Source: Prevotellaceae bacterium UBA4332 (GTDB lineage: Bacteria; Bacteroidota; Bacteroidia; Bacteroidales; Bacteroidaceae). From it: a stretch of 13,306 nucleotides of DNA. Made by a program: the position numbers and the translations under genes. This document shows, piece after piece, positions 1-5,153 of this stretch; positions within the stretch are counted from its first letter, which is position 1, and the number at the start of each line of letters is the position of its first letter. The DNA lies in the NCBI GenBank assembly GCA_002394365.1, contig DGTQ01000011.1, forward strand, positions 1 through 13,306, written 5' to 3'. The notes below the pieces were generated by a model. The model had not been told where the DNA came from, made no database searches, and saw nothing but the letters and a program-made list of their open reading frames with translations.

Positions 1-85
1 TTTGGGGTGCACTTCACCTCCCTTCATCTGAAAATTAGAAATTAGGAATTAGAACTCCGAGCTGCGCTCAGAGTAAAGGGTTGCT

Positions 86-169
86 GTTGCTAAGCGAGGG
101 TACGCTGTTGCTAAGCAAGGGCGTGCGGTTACTTAGTAAGGGCGTGTGGGTGCTAAGCATCCGCACGGG
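86..169. repeat. Tandem 21-bp repeat, about four degenerate copies
   Basis: Four consecutive 21-bp units start at 86, 107, 128 and 149. Each begins with a form of GTTGCTAAGC and the first three continue with an AGGG-containing tail; the fourth keeps only the first half well. The array lies in gene-free DNA at the left of the window. No open frame of note crosses it, so it is best read as an intergenic minisatellite. Its sequence is unrelated to the second 21-bp array at 836-919. Confidence 0.75.
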
Positions 170-280
170 ACTGGGCTTTTAAGGGGGAGAATTCTCTAAA
201 CTATCGACTCTAAACCTACACTAAACATTCTTTTGAGGCTGAAAAAAAAGAATTCGTCAAAATAACCTCACTAAGGTCAC

Positions 281-303
281 TTATGCGCTGGGAAAGCGCA
301 TAA
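281..303. other. Perfect 9-bp stem hairpin in the left repeat block
   Basis: TTATGCGCT at 281-289 pairs exactly with AGCGCATAA at 295-303 around a 5-nt GGGAA loop. No T-run follows, so it is not an intrinsic terminator. The right arm is part of the word repeated at about 661. Confidence 0.7.
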
Positions 304-365
304 ATACTGGGGGTGAGGCGAGTGACCTGTCTTCGAGACACCTCACTTAGAGGTCACTTGAGACC

Positions 366-412
366 CCCTCCCTATCAGTTTCAAACTGACATCCCTCCGC
401 CGAGAGGGAGGG
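366..412. other. Nested hairpins in the left repeat block
   Basis: TCAGTTT at 375-381 and AAACTGA at 383-389 form a near-perfect palindrome around one base. CCCTCCC at 366-372 can pair with GGGAGGG at 406-412 to enclose it, or CCCTC at 393-397 can pair with GAGGG at 404-408. There is no U-tract, so this is a structured repeat rather than a clear terminator. Confidence 0.55.
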
Positions 413-744
413 AATGAATTACATTCAAATTATGGAAATCTGTCTCCTGCCCTCGGGAAGGAAAATCTTATCTGAAAATCTGTGAAAAATCGAAAAGAAA
501 ATAAAGGGGACGATTATTCATTATTTCGCCTATCGGCTCAAAAATCTTGAGAAAAATCTATAAGGAAAATCAAGAAAAATTCAATTTTCAATCTTCAATT
601 TTCAATTATATAAAGTGACCTTTAAGTGACCTTTATTTAAGACACCTCACTTGCGTGAAGGCGCATAAACACTGGGATGAGAGGGGGGTAAGTGAGGTTA
701 GTGAGGTTATTCACGAAAAAAGTGCTATTTGGAACCCCCTCTAA

Positions 745-761
745 CTCCCCCCAAGGGGGAG
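745..761. repeat. Intergenic palindrome of the CTCCCCC/GGGGGAG type
   Basis: CTCCCCC at 745-751 pairs with GGGGGAG at 755-761, preceded by an ACCCCCTCTAA lead-in. Related C-rich/G-rich palindromes occur in other gaps of this window (3986-4017 and 11029-11047), which fits a dispersed intergenic repeat family. Confidence 0.6.
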
Positions 762-835
762 AATTAAAAATTAGCTCTTTTTTGCGGAAGCAGTGGTTCT
801 GCACTTTCCGATAGGTGCTTTGGTTGCAGAACCAT

Positions 836-919
836 TGGTTCTACATGCAGAGGCAGTGGTTCTACACGCAGAGGCAGTGGTCCTACCTGCAGAGGCAGTG
901 GTTCTACATGCAGAGGCAG
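836..919. repeat. Tandem 21-bp repeat, four near-identical copies
   Basis: Units start at 836, 857, 878 and 899. Each reads TGGTTCTACATG followed by CAGAGGCAG, with only a few substitutions; units 1 and 4 are identical. A degraded fifth copy starts at 920 and a partial copy lies near 791. The first unit overlaps a palindrome, AGAACC (828-833) and GGTTCT (837-842). The array starts 65 bp beyond the stop codon of the minus-strand lipoprotein gene, so it would fall in that gene's 3' untranslated RNA if transcription continues. There are no unique spacers, so it is not a CRISPR array. Confidence 0.85.
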
Positions 920-983
920 TGGCTCTTGCGCTCCAGTAGGTGCTCAGGCGAGCAAGCTGGGAGTTCTAATTGCTCATTCATCA

Positions 984-2747
984 TTACCAAGGCTTGCCTC
1001 CGCCTCCAGGCATTGCGCCTCCGCCTGGCATCGTGCTACCGCTTGAGCCGTTGACATAGGCACTGCTGCTGAGGGTTCCGCTTGCCAAGGTCGAGCTACC
1101 CTTCAGCAGGGTGTAGCTGGAGCCTTTCTGCATAGCTGGAGCCGAGAGAAGGAGGCGGGCACCGCTGTAGGAGCGTGGCATTTCTGCCTTCAGCACTGTG
1201 CTACCGCCTATCTGCAGGGTGAGCACATCGCCTGCCGAGACAGATGCCGAGGTGACGAGCGACGACTGAGAGCAGGAGCTTTCGGTGGGTAATGAGGTGT
1301 CGCCACCCAAACCTATCACGTAACCGCCCTTGATGGCAAAGGTGTTTTGGTCGCAGTCTATGCCACATTCTGGTGCAGTATTGCCGCTTGCCACTACCAC
1401 ACCGCCACTGATGCTTATGGTGCCGTTGGCATCTATGGCATCGTTGTTCACGCTGTAGGCAAAGACCGTGCCTCCGCTGATGTTCACCTGTCCCTTGCCA
1501 GCATAGGCGTTGCCCCTGTTGCTCTCGGAGGATATGCCTGCGTTCATGGCGTCGTCGCCTGCATAGCTCTCCACTGTGCCTCCGCTGATGTTGATATACA
1601 TCTTGCTCTCTATGCCCTCAGAATTGGCAGCCTTTACCTTCACCTTGCCTCCGCTAACGGTGAGGTTGCCCGTGCCGAGGTCCTTGTCGCCCACGTGTAT
1701 GCCCTTGGGGTTGGCATCTTCGTAGTTACTGTAGCTGTCGAGCTGAGCCATAGTGACCACCTTGTCGGCATCGTTGTATCTCACGAGGTTCTCTCCTGTG
1801 GTGATGACTTCTGCCGTTCCGTCTGTCACAGTCATGGTCTCGTCAGCCCTGATGCCCTTGCCGCCGTTGCCTGTAGAGTAGCACTGCACTGTGCCTCCGC
1901 TGATGGTTATCGTGGGGGCTTTAACGCAGGTGGCAGCGGAATAGTCGAGCTCCGTAGTGTCCCACTCAGCTGGGGCATTGTTGATGATGGTGGTGCGTCC
2001 TCCCCTGAAGTCTATCGAGGTGTCGCTCTTCAGTCCCTTCTTGCCAGTAGCACCACTGCCTACGGTGATATTGAGCACCACTCCTGGGTTTATCGTCATA
2101 GCGTCGGTGGAGCTGATGGCTCCTTTCGCCTCAGACGTAACGCTGAGCGAGCCCGAGCCGTAGATGTCGAGCTTGGCATACACTTCTGCCCCCTCAGTAT
2201 CGTCGCCCACCTCTATGCTCTTCTTTGCCGAGGAGACGATGGTGTTATTGCCCTCGACGACGAGCTCTATGTTGCCACCCTCCGTAGCTCCGATAGCCTT
2301 TGCCGTGGTGTTGAGCGTCACTCCGCTCAGGGTGATGGTGCAGTCGTCTGTGCCTGTGTAGGTGAAACTTGCCTTTGCACCCTCTGCCGTACTACCTTTT
2401 AATATATAGTTCACGCCAGCAGCTGAAGCCGTAACGGTCTGTCCGCTAACTCGTGCCAAAGTCTCGTCGGACGAGGTGGCTGTGCCGTCGGTGCTGAAGG
2501 TGATGGTGACGGACTGCGAGCGACTGGTGGGACTTGCAGCCGTCTCGCCAGTAGCCTCTGTGCTCTGCGCTATGGAGAAAGAGCTGAAGTCGGGCACGCT
2601 GACTGTCGTAAGACTGCCTGTTTCTGTCCCCGTTCCAGTTTCGGTTTCAGTTTCAGTTCCCGTTTCCGTCACTGGGTCACTGTCATTACAAGCCGTGAGG
2701 CAACTTGCTGCCAATAAAACAATGAAGGTTTTTGCAAAATTTTTCAT
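984..2747 (-). CDS. Carbohydrate-binding lipoprotein, Cthe_2159 (DUF4353) beta-helix family
   Basis: The 587-residue product starts with a lipoprotein signal peptide (MKNFAKTFIVLLAASCLTAC, lipid-bearing Cys20), followed by a Thr/Glu/Gly linker at about 24-45. The ATG at 2747 is preferred over an upstream TTG because it gives this canonical signal. From about residue 95 to 500 the chain shows repeated beta-helix turns with a recurring (I/V)SGG(T/K/V)V motif, plus family landmarks such as GIRADETMTV, SEGIESK, NDAIDANGTI and ECGIDCDQNTF. The C-terminus is Gly/Pro/Met-rich. In the Cthe_2159 family the right-handed beta-helix binds acidic or cellulosic polysaccharide; members are common as surface lipoproteins in Bacteroidetes. 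A role in binding polysaccharide at the cell surface is inferred. No catalytic motif is recognised. The gene is divergent from fba and has no close partner gene. Confidence 0.85.
   Translation of the reverse strand: MKNFAKTFIVLLAASCLTACNDSDPVTETGTETETETGTGTETGSLTTVSVPDFSSFSIAQSTEATGETAASPTSRSQSVTITFSTDGTATSSDETLARVSGQTVTASAAGVNYILKGSTAEGAKASFTYTGTDDCTITLSGVTLNTTAKAIGATEGGNIELVVEGNNTIVSSAKKSIEVGDDTEGAEVYAKLDIYGSGSLSVTSEAKGAISSTDAMTINPGVVLNITVGSGATGKKGLKSDTSIDFRGGRTTIINNAPAEWDTTELDYSAATCVKAPTITISGGTVQCYSTGNGGKGIRADETMTVTDGTAEVITTGENLVRYNDADKVVTMAQLDSYSNYEDANPKGIHVGDKDLGTGNLTVSGGKVKVKAANSEGIESKMYINISGGTVESYAGDDAMNAGISSESNRGNAYAGKGQVNISGGTVFAYSVNNDAIDANGTISISGGVVVASGNTAPECGIDCDQNTFAIKGGYVIGLGGDTSLPTESSCSQSSLVTSASVSAGDVLTLQIGGSTVLKAEMPRSYSGARLLLSAPAMQKGSSYTLLKGSSTLASGTLSSSAYVNGSSGSTMPGGGAMPGGGGKPW
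2619..2671 (-). repeat. Hexanucleotide coding repeat (Thr-Glu/Thr-Gly linker)
   Basis: Degenerate 6-bp repeats of the type ACTGAA/ACTGGA on the coding strand encode alternating Thr-Glu and Thr-Gly just after the lipidated cysteine. The 6-bp period means copy-number change would alter linker length without shifting the frame. Confidence 0.7.
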
Positions 2748-2816
2748 ACTTTCTGTCAAATTGAAATTAAACGTAGCTTTCAGTAAATTAACGAGTTACG
2801 AGCCTCGCGTAGTATG

Positions 2817-2845
2817 CAAAGAACACTTAAAAAAGCCTTTACAAA
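2817..2845 (-). promoter_or_regulatory. Possible weak promoter for the beta-helix lipoprotein gene
   Basis: Read on the minus strand, TTTG at 2845-2842 is followed after 17 nt by GTTCTTTG at 2824-2817, a partial match to TAnnTTTG. The spacing is short and the first two -7 bases deviate, so this is only a candidate. It would give a leader of about 65 nt. Confidence 0.3.
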
Positions 2846-2887
2846 CAAAATTTACACCCTGCTTTCTTCATTTTTTTCTTAAAAAAT

Positions 2888-2918
2888 TTTGAATTACGAA
2901 AAGAATTACTTAACTTTG
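2888..2918 (+). promoter_or_regulatory. Bacteroidetes-type promoter of fba
   Basis: TTTG at 2888-2891, a spacer of exactly 19 nt, then TAACTTTG at 2911-2918. This is an exact match to the -33/-7 consensus of the Bacteroidetes primary sigma factor. Transcription should begin near 2923, giving a leader of about 47 nt. Confidence 0.85.
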
Positions 2919-2969
2919 CATACCCACTTGAATCAAATACTCTTAATCTAACTAAATCAATAAATCACT

Positions 2970-3977
2970 ATGGTAAATTACAAAGACCTTGGGCTCGTAA
3001 ACACTCGTGAGATGTTTAAGCGTGCCGTTGATGGTGGTTATGCCATCCCAGCTTTCAACTTCAACACAATGGAGCAGATGCAGGCTATCATACAGGCTGC
3101 AGTCGAGACAAAATCTCCTGTCATCATGCAGGTCAGCAAAGGCGCCCGCAAGTATGCTAACCCTACCATCCTGCGCTATATGGCAGAGGGTGCTGTGGCT
3201 TACGCCAAGGAGCTCGGCTGCGAGCATCCAGAGATAGTGCTGCACCTGGACCACGGCGACAGTTTCGAGACCTGTAAGTCTTGCATCGACATGGGCTTCT
3301 CTTCTGTCATGATTGACGGTTCGGCTCTGCCTTACGAGGAGAACATCGCCCTCACAAAGAAGGTGGTGGATTATGCTCACCAGTTTGACGTAACAGTAGA
3401 GGCTGAGCTCGGCGTGCTCGCTGGCGTAGAGGACGACGTAGTGGCTGAGGAGTCACACTACACACAGCCAGAGGAGGTTATCGACTTTGCTACACGCACT
3501 GGTTGCGACTCTCTCGCTATCTCTATCGGCACATCACATGGCGCATACAAGTTCACCCCAGCACAGTGCACCCGCGACCCAAAGACTGGCCGCCTCGTGC
3601 CTCCACCACTCGCATTTGACGTGCTGCACGAGATAGAGAAGAAGCTGCCTGGCTTCCCAATCGTTCTGCACGGCTCTTCATCAGTGCCACAGGAGGAGGT
3701 TGACACTATCAACAAGTATGGCGGCAACCTGCCTGACGCAGTAGGCATACCTGAGGAGCAGCTTCGCGAGGCTTCTAAGTCGGCTGTCTGCAAGATTAAC
3801 ATCGACTCTGACTCTCGCCTTGCTATGACGGCAGCCATCCGTAAATACTTCGCTGAGCACCCAGAGCACTTCGACCCACGTCAGTACCTCGGTCCTGCTC
3901 GCGAGAATATGAAGAAGATGTATATCCACAAGATTACTGAGGTTCTCGGCTCTGACGGCAAACTGGCACAGAAGTAA
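2970..3977 (+). CDS. fba: Class II fructose-bisphosphate aldolase
   Basis: The 335-residue cytoplasmic enzyme cleaves fructose 1,6-bisphosphate to dihydroxyacetone phosphate and glyceraldehyde 3-phosphate, and runs in reverse in gluconeogenesis. It spans a full class II, zinc-dependent (beta/alpha)8 barrel. Visible family motifs are LHLDHGDS with Asp94 (catalytic) and His95 (zinc), VEAELG at 143-148 (acidic active-site segment), GTSHGAYK with His190 (zinc), and VLHGSSS with His234 (zinc) followed by phosphate-binding serines. The N-terminal YAIPAFNFNTMEQ is also typical. No signal peptide is present. The start is the first ATG after a clear promoter and a short A/T-rich leader. A strong terminator lies about 90 bp downstream, so it appears to be transcribed alone. 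tagatose-bisphosphate aldolase is the main alternative within the family, but the length and motifs favour fba. Confidence 0.95.
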   Translation: MVNYKDLGLVNTREMFKRAVDGGYAIPAFNFNTMEQMQAIIQAAVETKSPVIMQVSKGARKYANPTILRYMAEGAVAYAKELGCEHPEIVLHLDHGDSFETCKSCIDMGFSSVMIDGSALPYEENIALTKKVVDYAHQFDVTVEAELGVLAGVEDDVVAEESHYTQPEEVIDFATRTGCDSLAISIGTSHGAYKFTPAQCTRDPKTGRLVPPPLAFDVLHEIEKKLPGFPIVLHGSSSVPQEEVDTINKYGGNLPDAVGIPEEQLREASKSAVCKINIDSDSRLAMTAAIRKYFAEHPEHFDPRQYLGPARENMKKMYIHKITEVLGSDGKLAQK

Positions 3978-3985
3978 AAGAACCT

Positions 3986-4017
3986 CTCCCCTGCCCCCTC
4001 CGTAATCGGAAGGGGAG
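3986..4017. repeat. Intergenic palindrome downstream of fba
   Basis: CTCCCCT (3986-3992) pairs with AGGGGAG (4011-4017), with an inner TCCG (3999-4002) and CGGA (4007-4010) pair. It has no T-run and belongs to the same C-rich/G-rich intergenic type seen at 745 and 11029. Confidence 0.5.
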
Positions 4018-4070
4018 CAATAGCAGCAATCACAAAATTGCTCAATATAAAAAATTAGTATTTAGTTTTC

Positions 4071-4106
4071 CCCCCCGCTTCTGGTGAAGCGAGGGGGATT
4101 TTTTTT
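4071..4106 (+). terminator. Intrinsic terminator of fba
   Basis: CCCCCCGCTTC (4071-4081), loop TGGT, then GAAGCG, one unpaired A, and GGGGG (4086-4097), followed by A and eight T (4099-4106). The stem is GC-rich and the T-run is on the fba side only, so it acts on rightward transcription. The PepSY-like genes converge from the right. Confidence 0.9.
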
Positions 4107-4169
4107 CATGCACCTCTCTAAGGGTTAAAGGGTTAAAGAAGTGAAGGAGTAAGGGGGAGTGAGGGGAGC

Positions 4170-4601
4170 TTAGTCATCAAATGCCATCAGGACGCCAGCG
4201 TGGTTGAACTTCAGCTCTACATCGTTAGACAGTTCAATCTCGTAGCCGTAGCGCTCCTTGTCAATCTTGGTGATTACAGTGTTAGGGAACGTAGCCTTTA
4301 CATAGGTAGCAATAGCAGCAGGCACCAGTGCGGCAGGCACAGCCACTGTGTTGCAATCTACCTTGTCCCATGCACCCTTGCGGGTGAAATCTATCTTAGT
4401 GCCAGTGCTCAGCGTGGTTTCATACTTGCCATCGTCCTTGGCTGCATACACTATGGTAGCACCAGGGAAATAAGTAGCCACAAACTGCTTGGCTGCTGCT
4501 GGCAGTTTCTGCACAGGTATAGGGCGATCATCAGCCTTTACATTAACCGCTGCCATCATGAGGCAAACGAGTGCCATTGCGAAAAACTTTATCTTTGTCA
4601 T
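4170..4601 (-). CDS. PepSY-like (DUF2874) periplasmic protein, two repeats
   Basis: The 143-residue protein has a signal peptide (about 1-23, cut after VKA) and two PepSY-like units of about 55-60 residues: LPAAAKQFVATYFPGATI to KIDFTRKGAWDKVD, and VPAAIATYVKATFPNTVI to VELKFNHAGVLMAFDD. Each has the family pattern of an alpha-helix ending in YFPG or TFPN, then beta-strands carrying a charged consensus and a final F-x-x-x-G turn. The family is abundant in Bacteroidetes; its function is not established, and an inhibitor-like or binding role has only been suggested from fold similarity. It lies 106 bp downstream of a second, shorter family member in the same direction and has no promoter match of its own, so joint transcription is likely. 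Its leader carries an AT-rich repeat shared with the recombinase gene. Confidence 0.85.
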   Translation of the reverse strand: MTKIKFFAMALVCLMMAAVNVKADDRPIPVQKLPAAAKQFVATYFPGATIVYAAKDDGKYETTLSTGTKIDFTRKGAWDKVDCNTVAVPAALVPAAIATYVKATFPNTVITKIDKERYGYEIELSNDVELKFNHAGVLMAFDD

Positions 4602-4681
4602 AATTATACATTAAACATTATACATTAAGCATTAATTGAATATTGAATATTTAGCATTAAACGTTAAACATTATTCCTTAT
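4602..4681 (-). repeat. AT-rich leader repeat, copy A
   Basis: On the minus strand this 80-bp stretch starts TAAGGAATAATGTTTAA and ends with TTTAATGTATAATT directly before the start codon of the PepSY-like gene. The same opening and closing words occur before the recombinase start at 10172-10212, in the same orientation relative to the gene. Internally it repeats AATGTATAATGTTTAATG-like words. Confidence 0.65.
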
Positions 4682-4707
4682 TCTCAATTGCTAATTGCTA
4701 ACTAACC

Positions 4708-4968
4708 TCACTCCAAATCCACGTCCGTCGGCACCCCGTCAGCATTAAACTCCAGCTCAACGCGGTTATCCAACTGCACCTTGTACTTGGTCTTAAACCA
4801 CTCCTTTTCCTCCTTCACGAACGAGATGTTCGCCCCAGGATAATTCTTTATAATGTACGCGTATATAGTCTTGGGCATCTGTTCAGGAGTAAGAACCCTC
4901 TCCTCATCACATGACGTAGCCAACGCCAGGCAGCCAACCATCATTATGCAAACATAAAACTTTTTCAT
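4708..4968 (-). CDS. PepSY-like lipoprotein, single repeat
   Basis: The 86-residue product has a short lysine-led hydrophobic signal peptide ending in ALATSC, with Cys20 as the probable lipid attachment site. The rest is one PepSY-like unit: LTPEQMPKTIYAYIIKNYPG, then strands with KYKVQLDNRVELEFNADG and an acidic end. NYPG and F-x-x-D-G are in the same relative places as in each repeat of the neighbouring 143-residue protein. This appears to be the first gene of a two-gene unit. A lipid-anchored one-domain form next to a soluble two-domain form suggests duplication and separate placement in the envelope. The ligand is unknown. Confidence 0.8.
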   Translation of the reverse strand: MKKFYVCIMMVGCLALATSCDEERVLTPEQMPKTIYAYIIKNYPGANISFVKEEKEWFKTKYKVQLDNRVELEFNADGVPTDVDLE

Positions 4969-5031
4969 AATATCATTTCTCTTTTTTCTATCTTTCTCCT
5001 TTTCTTATTACTCATTAATAATTCTTCACCT

Positions 5032-5062
5032 CAAAGGTACTTATAAAAGCATTAAGCCCACC
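5032..5062 (-). promoter_or_regulatory. Promoter for the PepSY-like pair
   Basis: Read on the minus strand, TACCTTTG (5039-5032) fits TAnnTTTG exactly. The -33 position, 19 nt upstream, is GGTG at 5062-5059, a poor match. Predicted transcription start is about 5027, giving a leader of about 59 nt. Confidence 0.55.
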
Positions 5063-5123
5063 TTTTTTTAATACCTTTTTACATAAACTTTTATCATTTT
5101 AACTTTGGTTAACCCTCTACACC

Positions 5124-5153
5124 TATCCGTATAAATCCGAGCAATCCGTGGCC
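5124..5153. repeat. Dispersed intergenic element, copy 1
   Basis: The reverse complement reads GGCCACGGATTGCTCGGATT followed by TATACGGATA. It closely matches the left arm and loop at 9105-9133. It lies directly beyond the stop codon of the HhH-barrel gene but lacks a T-run there, so it is not a clear terminator at this site. Confidence 0.6.

Larger units (their letters stand above)
253..717. repeat. Non-coding block with inverted ends and iteron-like motifs
   Basis: The left end (253-283) and the reverse complement of the right end (689-717) share TTCGT, AATAACCTCACTA and TCACTTA with only a few differences, giving imperfect inverted repeats about 30 bp long. Inside are repeated heptamers: AGGTCAC or GTGACCT at 274, 322, 351, 615 and 626, and CCTCACT or AGTGAGG at 266, 341, 645, 691 and 700. 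The words GACACCTCACTT (337, 641) and GCGCATAAA followed by ACTGGG (297, 661) each occur twice. The centre (about 435-571) is AT-rich with seven GAAAATCT-like words. No protein is encoded. It could be a non-autonomous mobile element, the remnant of a larger cassette, or a protein-binding region. The architecture is visible; the function is not known. Confidence 0.55.

Noticed and set aside
836..919. Possible CRISPR array
   Set aside because: Units are directly tandem with no unique spacers and no cas genes are present.
815..1054. Plus-strand open frame of 79 codons with a seven-residue Trp/Tyr/Gln repeat
   Set aside because: It is generated by the 21-bp array (a multiple of three), runs into the 3' end of the opposing lipoprotein gene, and has no promoter or signal.
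1347..2402. Long plus-strand open frame opposite the beta-helix lipoprotein gene
   Set aside because: It is antisense to a gene with clear family motifs and a signal peptide; the composition (Ala/Val/His/Cys-rich) looks like a reverse-strand artefact.
2476..2892. Plus-strand open frame covering the start of the lipoprotein gene and the divergent gap
   Set aside because: Its Val/Ser/Pro repeats are the reverse reading of the Thr-Glu microsatellite, and it overlaps the promoter of fba.
2919..2969. Riboswitch or attenuator in the fba leader
   Set aside because: The predicted leader is about 47 nt, A/T-rich and without a stable stem.
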